Below, one piece after another: positions 41,894 through 51,089 of a stretch of 64,000 nt of DNA. A model generated the notes under the pieces. That model saw nothing but the letters and a program-made list of their open reading frames with translations. It had not been told where the DNA came from and did no database searches. The position numbers and the translations under genes were made by a program. Positions within the stretch are counted from its first letter, which is position 1, and the number at the start of each line of letters is the position of its first letter. The stretch comes from Kineosporiaceae bacterium SCSIO 59966 (GTDB lineage Bacteria > Actinomycetota > Actinomycetes > Actinomycetales > SCSIO-59966), in assembly GCA_020881835.1 (NCBI GenBank), contig CP052876.1:1860001-1924000 (forward strand), written 5' to 3'.

Positions 41894-43594
41894 ATGCCGT
41901 CCACGACGAACGGCCTAGAGCGCTGGGCACGGGAGCGAGTGACGCTGCCCGACCTGCCGGGCTGGGTGCGGATCGGCCTGTCCCTGCTCGCGCTCGTCGT
42001 CGCCGCCGCGCAGGGGTCCCTCATCGAGGTGCTGCCGTGGGCGCTCGGGCTGGTGGTCCTCGAGGTCGTCGCGGCGCAGACCACTGCGAACCGGCGGCGG
42101 CTGCAGGTGCTCAGCCTGCAGACCGGGCTGGTGCTGCTCGCGGTCGTCGTGGGCTACCCGGGACACGCCGCCCTCCTCCCGCTGCTGCTCGTGCCCGCCT
42201 TCCGCGCCGGCGAGCAGCACGGGCTGCGGGCCGGGCTGGCGACGTCCGGCGTGCTCGCGGCAGTGACCGTCGGCAGCGCCGCAGCCGCCACCGCGTGGCA
42301 CTTCACCACGTCCGGACCGTGGCTGCCCGCCGTTCAGTGGTCCGCCCTCGCGCTAGCCATCGCCCTGCTCGGTGGCTGGGCGTACGGCGCGACCGCAGGC
42401 GTCGACGCGCAGCGCCGCACCGAGGCGGCGGCCGAGGAGGCCGGCCTGCTGCTGGGGCGGCTGCGGGACCTGGCACGGCGGCTCCCCGCGGGGTTCGACG
42501 TCCCCGCCGTCGCCGAGATGCTCCTCGACACGGCCCTGGCCGCTGCACCAGCCGAGCGGGCCGCCGTCCTCGTCCAGATCGGACCCGACGAGGTGAGCCC
42601 GGTCGTCGTCCGGGGCGCCGACCGCGTGCCCTGGCGGGACCCGGTGAAGGAGCAGGGCACCGCGCACGAGGCCTGGGTGTCACGGCGGACCGTCCACGAC
42701 GTCCGGGAGGCGGACGCCGCAGGCCGGCGGACGGGATCCGCCGTGCTCGTCGTGCCCGTGGCCGACCGGGCCGACGAGCTGCTCGGCGTGCTCATTCTCG
42801 AACGACTCGCCGCCAGGCCGTTCTCCGCCGAGGAGGTCCGGGCGGTGGAGGGCGCCATTCGCACCAGCGCCCCTCGGCTGCACGCCGCGATGGCGTTCAT
42901 CGAGCTCCGTACGCTCAGCGAGGTCGCAGAGCGGGAACGACTGGCCAGAGAGATGCACGACGGCGTGGCCCAGGACCTCGTCGCCCTGGGGTTCGGACTC
43001 GACCTCGTCCAGCGCCGGCTGCGCCAGCGTGACCCCGAGCTCGCCGGGGAGCTGCTCGCCGTCCGCCGACAGCTCAACCAGACCATCCAGGACATCCGGT
43101 ACTCCATCGCCGCGCTGCGCACCTCGGTACGCCCCGAACGGGGCCTTGGCGCTGCGCTGTCCGCCGCCGTGCAGAGCCTGGGCCCGGCCACCGGTGCCGC
43201 GGTGACCTCGGAGCTGAGGGAGTCGCCGTTCCGGCTGCCGGCTCACGTGGAGTCCGCGCTGATGCGCCTGGCGCAGGACTTCCTCACGGCGGTGCGCGGC
43301 GACCCGGGCGTCACCCGGGTGCACGTGGCGCTGCGGACCGACCCTCCGGCCGCCGAGCTGGAGCTGCGCCACGACGGCAGGGCGCGCTGGGAACCGGCAC
43401 CGGAGTTCGCCGCCGCGCTCGCGGGCCTCGGCGGGCGGATCACCACGACCGGGGCCGCTCAGGGCTGGGTCACCGCGCTGCGGATCGGCCCCGTCGACGC
43501 GGCCGCGGAGGACGGCGGCCTCCAGCCAGGGGTCGCAGGCGAAACCGCCGGGACCGCACGACCCGGGCCCGAGAGGACGGATGCGTTGCGATGA
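41894..43594 (+). CDS. NarL-family sensor histidine kinase (paralogue of the Tad-locus kinase)
   Basis: 566 residues. It is closely similar along its length to the kinase at 7497-9122: hydrophobic N-terminal third, GAF-like region (AERAAVLVQIGPDEVSPVVV), HisKA_3 helix with His355 in AREMHDGVAQDLVALGFGLD, and the same altered ATPase domain (RLAQDFLTAV, where the N-box Asn is Ala, and RHDGRARW). An ATG at 41858 would add 12 residues; 41894 is preferred because GGGGGGAGG lies upstream. The end overlaps the regulator start (ATGA). Confidence 0.85.
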   Translation: MPSTTNGLERWARERVTLPDLPGWVRIGLSLLALVVAAAQGSLIEVLPWALGLVVLEVVAAQTTANRRRLQVLSLQTGLVLLAVVVGYPGHAALLPLLLVPAFRAGEQHGLRAGLATSGVLAAVTVGSAAAATAWHFTTSGPWLPAVQWSALALAIALLGGWAYGATAGVDAQRRTEAAAEEAGLLLGRLRDLARRLPAGFDVPAVAEMLLDTALAAAPAERAAVLVQIGPDEVSPVVVRGADRVPWRDPVKEQGTAHEAWVSRRTVHDVREADAAGRRTGSAVLVVPVADRADELLGVLILERLAARPFSAEEVRAVEGAIRTSAPRLHAAMAFIELRTLSEVAERERLAREMHDGVAQDLVALGFGLDLVQRRLRQRDPELAGELLAVRRQLNQTIQDIRYSIAALRTSVRPERGLGAALSAAVQSLGPATGAAVTSELRESPFRLPAHVESALMRLAQDFLTAVRGDPGVTRVHVALRTDPPAAELELRHDGRARWEPAPEFAAALAGLGGRITTTGAAQGWVTALRIGPVDAAAEDGGLQPGVAGETAGTARPGPERTDALR

Positions 43595-44217
43595 CCCGCA
43601 TCCTGCTGGTGGACGACCACACCGTGGTACGCGGCGGGATCCGCGCGATCCTCGACGCCGAGGAGGGGCTCGAGGTCGTCGCCGAGGCGGACGGCGTGCA
43701 GAGCGGGTGGACGGCGCTGCTGGACGCGCGGCCCGACGTCCTCGTCTGCGACGTCTCCCTGGGCGACGGCAACGGGCTCGACCTGTGCCGCCGCGCCCGG
43801 CGGGAGATGCCCCGACTCGGCATCGTCGTCCTCACCATGCACGGCGACGACGACACCCTGTTCGCGGCCCTGGAGGCCGGCGCCACGGCCCTCGTCCTCA
43901 AGAGCGCCGACCTGGACGACGTCGTCTCGGCAGTACGCCGGGCAGCCACCGCCCCGGACACGTTCTCCGCCGCCGACCTGGCGGCGGCGGTGCGCCGGCG
44001 AGCCACCGACGACCGGCCGCGGCTGACACCCCGGGAGTCCGAGGTGCTCCACCTGCTCAAGGACGGTCTGTCCATCCACCAGGTGGCGCGCCGGCTCTAC
44101 CTGTCGGAGTCCACGGTCAAGACCCACGTCGCCAAGGTCTACGACAAGCTGGGTGCGACGAACCGGGCCCAGGCGGTGATGAACGCCGTCCGGCTGCGGC
44201 TCATCCCCTCGGACTGA
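43591..44217 (+). CDS. LuxR/NarL-family response regulator (intact paralogue)
   Basis: 208 residues. Receiver: ILLVDDHTVVRGG, acceptor Asp54 in VLVCDVSLGDGNGLDLC, TMHGDDDTLFAALEAGATAL and Lys in LVLKSADLDD. Output: GerE helix-turn-helix LTPRESEVLHLLKDGLSIHQ and LYLSESTVKTHVAKVYDKLG. It is translationally coupled to the kinase. Its reading frame across GIVVLTMHGDD is the reference showing the frameshift in the Tad-locus copy. Confidence 0.93.
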   Translation: MTRILLVDDHTVVRGGIRAILDAEEGLEVVAEADGVQSGWTALLDARPDVLVCDVSLGDGNGLDLCRRARREMPRLGIVVLTMHGDDDTLFAALEAGATALVLKSADLDDVVSAVRRAATAPDTFSAADLAAAVRRRATDDRPRLTPRESEVLHLLKDGLSIHQVARRLYLSESTVKTHVAKVYDKLGATNRAQAVMNAVRLRLIPSD

Positions 44218-44281
44218 GCGCCGCGCTGCTCGGGCTGGCGGTCGTCGCCGCGACGATGCAGCTGGTCGGCGGGCCGTGAGG

Positions 44282-45415
44282 TCAGACCGGGTGGCCGGCG
44301 AGCAGGCGCTGCAGCCGGTCGGCCTGCTGGGACCACGACCACTTCTCCAGGACCCACTGGCGACCCCGGCGGGCGAAGTCGGCGGCGAGCCGGCGGTCGA
44401 GCAGCAGCCGGGTGACCCGGTCGGCGACGTCGACCACCCGCCGCCCGTCGACGACGAACCCGTTCTCGCCGTCCAGAACGGCGTCCGGAGCACCGCCTGA
44501 GCTGCCGGCGACGACCGGCAGTCCCGCCGCGGCCGCCTCCAGGTAGACGATGCCGAGCCCCTCGACCTCCAGCCCGCCGAGCCGGGTCCGGCTCGGCATC
44601 GCGAACACGTCCCCGGCGGCGAAGTGGTGCTGGATCTCCCCCCACGGCACCCGCCCGGTCAGGACGACGTCCCGCTCCAGGCCGAGCTGGCGGACCAGGC
44701 GCTCGACCGTCGGCCGGTGAGGGCCGTCCCCGACGAGGAGCAGGGCGGCGTCCGGGACCCGGGCGCGAATCAGCGGCAGCGCCCGGACCAGCACGTCCTG
44801 TCCCTTGCGCGCGACCATCCGGGACACGCAGACGACCACCGGGCGGTCCTGCAGCCCGTGCCGGGCTCGGACGACGGTCCCGTCGACGTCCGGGTGAAAG
44901 ACCTCCGGGTCGACGCCGGGGGTCAGCTGGACCATCCGGGCCCGGGCGGCCGGGCTCAGCGCCGGGGCGATGCGCGAGCGGGTGGACTCCCCGAGGTAGG
45001 TGACGACGTCGGTGCGGTCCCCGATCGCGTGCAGGGCCTGACGGGTCCCCGGGACCCCGGCCCACCACACCTCGTGCCCGTGCGTGGTGGCGACCGCCCG
45101 CCGCACGCCGGCGGCACGCAGGGTGGGGGCCATCAGGGCCAGCGGTGCGGCGGCGCCGAACCAGACCCGGTCGCAGCCCTCGGCGCGGGCGAGGTCGGCG
45201 GCCCGGTGGGCGATCGCCGGGGTGGGGACCATGAACCGGGAGGAGTCCCGCACCACGGGGGCGTCGAGGTGTGCGTCGAAGGCCCGGTCACCGGGTTGGC
45301 GAGCGGTGTGCACGACGACCGACCCGGGCGGCATCCGCTGCACCATCGCCAGCACGAACGACTCGATCCCTCCGGTCCGCGGCGGGAAGTCGTTCGTGAC
45401 GACGAGGGTGCGCAC
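44282..45415 (-). CDS. GT4 glycosyltransferase, PimB-like mannosyltransferase
   Basis: 377 residues. It starts RTLVVTNDFPPRTGGIESFV, the N-terminal signature of PimB' (second mannosyl transfer in phosphatidylinositol mannoside synthesis). GHEVWWAGVPGTRQALHAIG, TPGVDPEVFHPDVDG and the C-terminal EVEGLGIVYLEAAAAGLPVV (E-x7-E) are also present. It is likely GDP-mannose dependent and membrane-associated. The GTG at 45413-45415 is preceded by TAGGGT 8 nt upstream and lies 11 nt after the metallopeptidase stop. Confidence 0.88.
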   Translation of the reverse strand: MRTLVVTNDFPPRTGGIESFVLAMVQRMPPGSVVVHTARQPGDRAFDAHLDAPVVRDSSRFMVPTPAIAHRAADLARAEGCDRVWFGAAAPLALMAPTLRAAGVRRAVATTHGHEVWWAGVPGTRQALHAIGDRTDVVTYLGESTRSRIAPALSPAARARMVQLTPGVDPEVFHPDVDGTVVRARHGLQDRPVVVCVSRMVARKGQDVLVRALPLIRARVPDAALLLVGDGPHRPTVERLVRQLGLERDVVLTGRVPWGEIQHHFAAGDVFAMPSRTRLGGLEVEGLGIVYLEAAAAGLPVVAGSSGGAPDAVLDGENGFVVDGRRVVDVADRVTRLLLDRRLAADFARRGRQWVLEKWSWSQQADRLQRLLAGHPV

Positions 45416-45426
45416 GAGGCGCCACC

Positions 45427-46917
45427 CTACGAGGCGAGCTGAGTGAGGTACGCCTGCCACTCACGGGTGAACGCGGCCTCGTCAAGACCGAGGAGTGCGG
45501 TCAGGGCCTCGTCGACGGGGGTGCCCGCGGCGACGGTCCGGTAGAGGCCGACGAGCGCCTCCTCCCCCCAGCGCACCGCGACGAGGTCGGCGGCCAGCCA
45601 CGACCCCGAGTAGGCGGGGGCGATGTCGCCGTGGGAGGGGTCGAAGTCGAGCCGGGTCGGCAGCGCCGCGGGCAGCTGGCCGGCGCGGACCCGGTCGAGG
45701 ACGTCCTGGGCGATGACCTGCTTGGCGACCCCGGTCTCGCGGTAGGCGACGTGGTCGGCGAACCCCTCACTGAGCCAGATCGGCACCGCCTCGGTCGTCG
45801 TCGCCCGCGTGGCGACGTGCGTGATCTCGTGGGTCAGCACGACCCGGCGCCCGAGCGGACCGAGCTGGTCGAACCCGGCCGGGTTCACCACGATGCGGTC
45901 GGCCGACTCCCCCGGGTCGTCGAGCCCGACCTCACCGGTGGTGACGGCGGCGATCTGCTCCAGGCCGGCGTCGTCGTCGCGCAGCAGCAGGCGAGCCATC
46001 TCCTCCTGGCTGCGGGGGACGAGGACGACGACGGTGCGCGGCCAGTCGCCGCCCCAGACCGCGTCGACGCGCACGGCGGCGTCGTCGGTCTCCGCGGCGT
46101 AGCGAGTGAGGTCCGCCACCGGCGCGGTGCCGAGCACGAGCGAGCGCTGCCCCCGGACCACGTGCACCGGCCCGAGGTCCCACAGGTCCGGGGCGGTGTC
46201 GCCGTCCTGGTCGTCGGCGACGAACCAGTCGTCGCCCCGGCGGACGAGGGTGAGGTGCTGCTCCCGGCGGACCTCTCCGGTGACGGTGCCAGCAGTTCCG
46301 GCGGGACCGGCGGACCCGGCGGACTCGGCACCGGCGGGCCCGCCGGTGCCGGTGTCCAGCCGGTAGACGAGCACGACGCGGGCGACCCAGGCCTCGGGTC
46401 CCAGGACGGCGCGCCGCTCGGCGGACAGCGAAGGTCCCTCGCCGGCGTACTCGTACCGCCAGTCGGCCAGCGGCACCTCGGCGAGGTGGTCGAGGACCTG
46501 TGCCTGCCGGGCGGCGAACTCTCCGGCGGCGGGGTCGACCGTCGCCAGCCAGGCAGCGCGGTCACGGCGCAGGACGGCGTCCGCCCGGGCCGCCAGCAGC
46601 TCGTCGAGCGCCTGCAGGCGCAGCGCCGCCGGGTCGACCGAGGGGGTGAGGGGCCCGACCGTGCCCGGAGCCGACGGTCCCGCGCCGGTGCCGTCGCCGG
46701 ACCCCGGCGCGGTCGCGGCTCCCGACCTCGCACTCGACTCACCGCCCGGCCCGAGTCGGACGGCCCCACCGCCCAGCAGCAGGCCAGCGACCACGAGCAG
46801 GGCGGCGAGCGCCGCGGTGACGACGACCGCGACCGAGGGACGGGCCCCACCCTCGCCGCGGTGCCCGGGCCGCACCCGCTCAGCCGGCCCGCGCCGCACC
46901 CCCTGCACGCCGCTCAT
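45427..46917 (-). CDS. Membrane-anchored gluzincin-type peptidase-like protein
   Basis: 496 residues. A short cytoplasmic tail and one hydrophobic segment (VAVVVTAALAALLVVAGLLL, about 29-48) are followed by an extracellular region. The zinc motif HEITH occurs in VVLTHEITHVATRATTTEA, followed by WLSEGFADHVAYRE with the third Glu ligand, as in peptidase-MA-like gluzincins. The ATG at 46915-46917 lies inside the upstream small Cys-protein gene (38-nt overlap). No substrate is evident. Confidence 0.75.
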   Translation of the reverse strand: MSGVQGVRRGPAERVRPGHRGEGGARPSVAVVVTAALAALLVVAGLLLGGGAVRLGPGGESSARSGAATAPGSGDGTGAGPSAPGTVGPLTPSVDPAALRLQALDELLAARADAVLRRDRAAWLATVDPAAGEFAARQAQVLDHLAEVPLADWRYEYAGEGPSLSAERRAVLGPEAWVARVVLVYRLDTGTGGPAGAESAGSAGPAGTAGTVTGEVRREQHLTLVRRGDDWFVADDQDGDTAPDLWDLGPVHVVRGQRSLVLGTAPVADLTRYAAETDDAAVRVDAVWGGDWPRTVVVLVPRSQEEMARLLLRDDDAGLEQIAAVTTGEVGLDDPGESADRIVVNPAGFDQLGPLGRRVVLTHEITHVATRATTTEAVPIWLSEGFADHVAYRETGVAKQVIAQDVLDRVRAGQLPAALPTRLDFDPSHGDIAPAYSGSWLAADLVAVRWGEEALVGLYRTVAAGTPVDEALTALLGLDEAAFTREWQAYLTQLAS

Positions 46918-47104
46918 CGTAGGTTGCCGGCACCAGTCGCAGCGGCGGCACCAGCCCAGAGTCGGCGAGCACGCCGATCGCGGCGCGCTCCTCGTCGTCC
47001 AGGACCACCGGCGCCTGCGACTCGGGCCGGTCCAGCAGCACGGTGACGACACAGTCGGCACAGGCCACGTCCCGCACCACGCAGGTCTCGCAGTCGATGA
47101 GCAC
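46880..47104 (-). CDS. Small conserved Cys-rich protein
   Basis: 74 residues starting LIDCETCVVRDVACADCVVT, with four Cys in a CxxC-x6-CxxC pattern suggesting a metal site, then VVLDDEERAAIGVLADSGLV and VPPLRLVPATYDE. This short protein is often found divergent to the DnaQ-UvrC-like gene in actinobacteria, as here. The GTG start lies about 50 nt downstream of the leftward PafBC-type promoter. It overlaps the peptidase gene, so both may be expressed after DNA damage. Confidence 0.75.
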   Translation of the reverse strand: MLIDCETCVVRDVACADCVVTVLLDRPESQAPVVLDDEERAAIGVLADSGLVPPLRLVPATYDERRAGGAARAG

Positions 47105-47154
47105 GTCGCGCGCACCTCCTCGTGCCGGGCGGGCTCTCCGCGCCGGCCCGACGG

Positions 47155-47178
47155 ACGCTAGGCGGGACCACCGACAAC
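47155..47178 (-). promoter_or_regulatory. Leftward PafBC-type DNA-damage promoter
   Basis: Minus strand: TTGTCGGTG (47177-47169), 8 nt, TAGCGT (47160-47155), a perfect match to TTGTCRGTG-N8-TANNNT. It forms a perfect 24-bp inverted repeat with 47217-47240, separated by 38 nt. Confidence 0.75.
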
Positions 47179-47216
47179 GGTCTCCGGACGGTCTCGACCG
47201 CGTGGCGGTCCGCGGG

Positions 47217-47240
47217 GTTGTCGGTGGTCCCGCCTAGCGT
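47217..47240 (+). promoter_or_regulatory. Rightward PafBC-type promoter of the exonuclease gene (leaderless)
   Basis: TTGTCGGTG at 47218-47226, 8 nt, TAGCGT at 47235-47240, then 7 nt to the ATG at 47248. It is a perfect match to the consensus for RecA-independent damage promoters and has the spacing for a leaderless mRNA. Confidence 0.8.
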
Positions 47241-47247
47241 TCCGGCC

Positions 47248-49065
47248 ATGACCTCGTCGGTGCTCGCGCGGCCCTCCTCCGCCGTCGCGCGTGGCGGCGT
47301 GCCGGTCCAGACCACCCTGGACGAGCTCGGCACGCCGCTTCGCGACACGACCTTCGTCGTCGTCGACCTGGAGACCACCGGCGGGTCGCCGCAGACGAAC
47401 GGCATCACCGAGATCGGCGCCGTCCGGGTGCGCGGCGGAGAGGTCCTCGGGGAGTTCCAGACGCTCGTCAACCCCGGGACCCCGATCCCGCCGTTCATCG
47501 CCCTGCTCACCGGGATCGACGACGCGATGGTCGCCCGGGCGCCGCGGATCGAGCAGGCGCTGCCCGCGTTCCTCGAGTTCGCCCGTGACAGCGTCCTGGT
47601 CGCGCACAACGCCGGGTTCGACGTCGGCTTCCTCAAGGCGAACGCAGCCCGGCAGGAGATCCCGTGGCCGGGCTTCGAGGTGCTCGACACCGTCCGGATC
47701 GCGCGGCACGTCGTGACCGACGACGAGGCGCCGAACCGTAAGCTCGCCACCCTCGCCCGCCTCTTCGGCGCGACGACCACGCCCACGCACCGCGCCCTGG
47801 ACGACGCACGGGCCACGGTCGACGTCCTGCACGCGATGATCGCCCGACTGGGCAACCTCGGGGTGACCTCCCTCGAGGAGCTCACGACCTTCACCTCCCG
47901 GGTCACCGCCGCGCAGCGGCGCAAGCGGCACCTCGCCGAGTCACTGCCGCACGCCCCTGGCGTCTACACGTTCAGCGACGACCGCGGGCGGGTGCTCTAC
48001 GTGGGCACCTCCAAGGACATCCGCACCAGGGTGCGGTCGTACTTCACGGCGTCGGAGACCCGCAGCCGGATGGCGGAGATGGTCTCGGTCGCCGCGGCCG
48101 TCACCCCGATCGTGTGCGCCACCGCGTTGGAGGCGCAGGTACGCGAGCAGCGCCTCATCGCCGAGCACAAGCCGCGGTACAACCGCCGGTCCCGCCACCC
48201 GGAGCGGGCACCGTGGGTCAAGCTGACCGCCGAGCCCTTCCCCCGACTGTCCATCGTGCGCACGGTGGGCCCGGACGCGGAGCGCGGGGCGCAGTACCTC
48301 GGTCCGTTCGGGTCGGTCGCGGCAGCCGAGGCGGCGGTCGCGGCCTTGCACGAGGCGTTCCGGCTGCGGCAGTGCACGCGCCGGTTGCCGCTACGCCCCT
48401 CCCCCACGGCGAGCGCCTGCGTGCTGGCCGAGATGGGCCGGTGCGGAGCGCCGTGCACCGGAGACCAGTCGCGGGACGACTACGGCGGGATCGTGACCGC
48501 CGTCCGGGACGCGCTCACCGGTGACCTGCGGGACGTCGTGGAGTGCCTGCTCGAGCGGATCGCCGGGCTCTCCGCGGCGCAGCGGTTCGAGGACGCCGCC
48601 ACCCACCGCGACCGGCTGCTCGTGCTCGTCCGGGCAGCCGCCCGCACCCAGCGGATCACTCCGCTGGCCCGCACCCCTGAGCTCGTGGCCGCCCGCCGCG
48701 CCGATGCCGGCGGGTGGGAGGTGGTCGTCGTCCGGTTCGGCCGGATGGCCGGGACGACGGTGACACCGGCGGGCCAGGACCCGACGCCCTACATCGAGGC
48801 CCTGCGCTCGACCGCCGAGCACGTGACCCGCCCGGTCGGGCCCGTCCCGGCCGCGCACCCAGAGGAGACCGAGACGATCCTGCGCTGGCTGGAGTCCCCG
48901 GGAGTCCGGCTGGTGTCCCTCGACGGGCAGTGGGCGAGCCCGGTGCACGGTGCAGGCGCTGCCCGGGCCCGGCTCGACCCGCTCGGGTCCGCCCGGGCGG
49001 CCGCCACGCCGTTTCCCGAGACACCGCACTGGGGGGCGGTGCGAGCGCCCCGACGAGCCGGGTGA
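47248..49065 (+). CDS. DEDDh exonuclease fused to UvrC-like GIY-YIG nuclease
   Basis: 605 residues. The N-terminal DnaQ-like 3'-5' exonuclease has FVVVDLETTGGSPQTNGITE (DxE), FARDSVLVAHNAGFDVGFL, and HRALDDARATVDVL (HxxxxD). From about residue 230 the GIY-YIG domain of UvrC/Cho begins (APGVYTFSDDRGRVLYVGTS KDIRTRVRSYF), followed by UvrC-like EQRLIAEHKPRYNRRS and a Cys region. The UvrC C-terminal endonuclease half is absent. It is a known actinobacterial DNA-repair fusion (Rv2191-like). The start is set by the leaderless PafBC promoter. Confidence 0.93.
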   Translation: MTSSVLARPSSAVARGGVPVQTTLDELGTPLRDTTFVVVDLETTGGSPQTNGITEIGAVRVRGGEVLGEFQTLVNPGTPIPPFIALLTGIDDAMVARAPRIEQALPAFLEFARDSVLVAHNAGFDVGFLKANAARQEIPWPGFEVLDTVRIARHVVTDDEAPNRKLATLARLFGATTTPTHRALDDARATVDVLHAMIARLGNLGVTSLEELTTFTSRVTAAQRRKRHLAESLPHAPGVYTFSDDRGRVLYVGTSKDIRTRVRSYFTASETRSRMAEMVSVAAAVTPIVCATALEAQVREQRLIAEHKPRYNRRSRHPERAPWVKLTAEPFPRLSIVRTVGPDAERGAQYLGPFGSVAAAEAAVAALHEAFRLRQCTRRLPLRPSPTASACVLAEMGRCGAPCTGDQSRDDYGGIVTAVRDALTGDLRDVVECLLERIAGLSAAQRFEDAATHRDRLLVLVRAAARTQRITPLARTPELVAARRADAGGWEVVVVRFGRMAGTTVTPAGQDPTPYIEALRSTAEHVTRPVGPVPAAHPEETETILRWLESPGVRLVSLDGQWASPVHGAGAARARLDPLGSARAAATPFPETPHWGAVRAPRRAG

Positions 49066-49071
49066 CCGCAG

Positions 49072-49077
49072 TAGGGT
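49072..49077 (+). promoter_or_regulatory. -10 box for the RAM-domain gene
   Basis: TAGGGT, 6 nt before the GTG at 49084; no clear -35. Confidence 0.35.
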
Positions 49078-49083
49078 GACGCC

Positions 49084-49368
49084 GTGATCACCGCCATCGT
49101 GCTCATCGACACCGACGTCGACCGCATCCCCGAGGCGGCGCAGGAGATCGCCGAGATCGAGCAGGTCTCCGAGGTCTTCTCCGTCACCGGCGACACCGAC
49201 CTCATCGCGATGGTGCGAGTGGCCGAGCACGAGCAGCTCGCCGACGTCATCGCCGACCGCGTCTCCAAGATCCCCGGCGTCCGCAAGACGAAGACCTTCA
49301 TCGCCTTCCGCACCTACTCCCGGCACGACCTCGAGGCAGCCTTCGCCATCGGCCTCGACGGCGACTGA
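49084..49368 (+). CDS. Stand-alone Lrp/AsnC ligand-binding (RAM) domain protein
   Basis: 94 residues: ITAIVLIDTDVDRIPEAAQE, VSEVFSVTGDTDLIAMVRVA and VRKTKTFIAFRTYS make the beta-alpha-beta RAM fold that in Lrp/AsnC regulators binds amino acids. The helix-turn-helix is missing, so it cannot bind DNA alone and may be a metabolic sensor or partner of a full-length Lrp. The same gene occurs near trpD/ctaE in other actinobacteria. Confidence 0.85.
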   Translation: MITAIVLIDTDVDRIPEAAQEIAEIEQVSEVFSVTGDTDLIAMVRVAEHEQLADVIADRVSKIPGVRKTKTFIAFRTYSRHDLEAAFAIGLDGD

Positions 49369-49382
49369 CACTCTCTCTCCCT

Positions 49383-49402
49383 CCCCCCCCCCCCCCCCCC
49401 CC
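49383..49402 (+). repeat. Homopolymer of 20 C
   Basis: An uninterrupted C20 run just after the RAM-domain gene, preceded by a CT-rich tract (49370-49382). Such runs are prone to length change in cells and during sequencing. Confidence 0.85.
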
Positions 49403-49436
49403 GCGATCCGCCGTCCGCACCCCTCTCCCCCCCCTC

Positions 49437-49459
49437 CGTGATCATGCAATCCCGCCACC
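49437..49459 (-). repeat. Dispersed repeat X, copy 1 left of the reductase
   Basis: 23 nt; on the minus strand its last 20 nt read GGCGGGATTGCATGATCACG. Identical to the copies at 49491, 50984, 51024 and 51061. Confidence 0.85.
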
Positions 49460-49490
49460 CCCGCACCCCCCTCCCCTGATCACCGCTCTT

Positions 49491-49513
49491 CGTGATCATG
49501 CAATCCCGCCACC
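49491..49513 (-). repeat. Dispersed repeat X, copy 2 left of the reductase
   Basis: Identical 23-nt unit, same (minus) orientation as the copy at 49437, 54 nt apart start to start. Confidence 0.85.
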
Positions 49514-49534
49514 AGCCCCCACTGCCCGCTCGCG

Positions 49535-49594
49535 GAATGCTGGGTTGGTGGCACGACACGCCGGCAATGCCGCGCCCAGCTCAGCATTCTGTGG
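49535..49594 (+). repeat. Repeat Y copy A (left inverted repeat)
   Basis: 60 nt containing ATGCTGGGTTGGTGGC, CGACACGCCGGC and CAGCATTCTGTGG in order. Its two ends (GAATGCTG and CAGCATTC) pair, so each copy can form a long imperfect hairpin. The same order of blocks occurs inverted at 50899-50964. Confidence 0.8.
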
Positions 49595-49821
49595 TGATGC
49601 TCACCGACCGTGTGCGGTCGCTCGTGTGGCCGTCCACGGAGCCGGCGGTAGCCTGGTGACGTTCGTCGAAGAGCAGGCACTGGTGCCACCGGCGAGCACG
49701 AGGCCCTTCGCCGCCGGAACGAAGCGTCCGGCCCCGACGACGCCGCGACGGCGCGCCTCTCACGGCCTGCCCGCAGCCGCGGCTCGGGCCCTGGCACGAC
49801 CGAGTGGGAAGGGAAGAACGC

Positions 49822-50799
<978 letters not shown>

Positions 50800-50898
50800 A
50801 GGCCTGCACCCCGGCGGCCGCTCCGGGCCGTCATCCACCGGAGCGACACGGGGTGCGGCTTGGTGGCCCTGGCGGCCCCGTCGGGTCAGGCGCCTGGA

Positions 50899-50964
50899 CC
50901 ACAGAATGCTGCGCCGCGCACGGCCTAGCCGGCGTGTCGCGCCACCAACCCAGCATCCTGTGAG
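50899..50964 (-). repeat. Repeat Y copy B (right inverted repeat)
   Basis: Reverse-complement relative of 49535-49594: on the minus strand it reads ATGCTGGGTTGGTGGC, CGACACGCCGGC and CAGCATTCTGTGG in the same order, with a few changes and small indels between the last two blocks. Confidence 0.8.
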
Positions 50965-50983
50965 CCGGACCCGCTACCCGGTG

Positions 50984-51083
50984 GGTGGCGGGATTGCATG
51001 ATCACGGAGTTGCCCGGGCCGGGGGTGGCGGGATTGCATGATCACGAGGGGGCGTGCGGGGGTGGCGGGATTGCATGATCACG
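50984..51083 (+). repeat. Three copies of repeat X right of the reductase
   Basis: Identical 23-nt units at 50984-51006, 51024-51046 and 51061-51083, all in plus orientation (opposite to the two left copies), separated by 17 and 14 nt of unrelated G-rich spacer. The last ends 7 nt before the trpD stop codon. Confidence 0.85.
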
Positions 51084-51089
51084 GGGGGA

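Larger units (their letters stand above)
49369..49821. other. 450-nt repeat-rich intergenic region before the aldo/keto reductase
   Basis: It holds a C20 homopolymer, a second C-rich run, two copies of repeat X (leftward orientation) and repeat Y copy A. A -10-like TAGCCT lies near 49650. I see no convincing gene here. Confidence 0.6.

Noticed and set aside
44218-44279. Hydrophobic end of a frame after the second response regulator (SAALLGLAVVAATMQLVGGP)
   Set aside because: It resembles the small membrane protein after the first regulator in position, but no start codon in that frame lies outside the regulator gene, and the hydrophobic part is only about 15 residues.
50984-51083. Three regularly spaced identical 23-mers that look like a mini CRISPR array
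   Set aside because: Spacers are only 14-17 nt, no cas genes are near, the same unit occurs singly and inverted elsewhere, and it better fits a dispersed repeat family.
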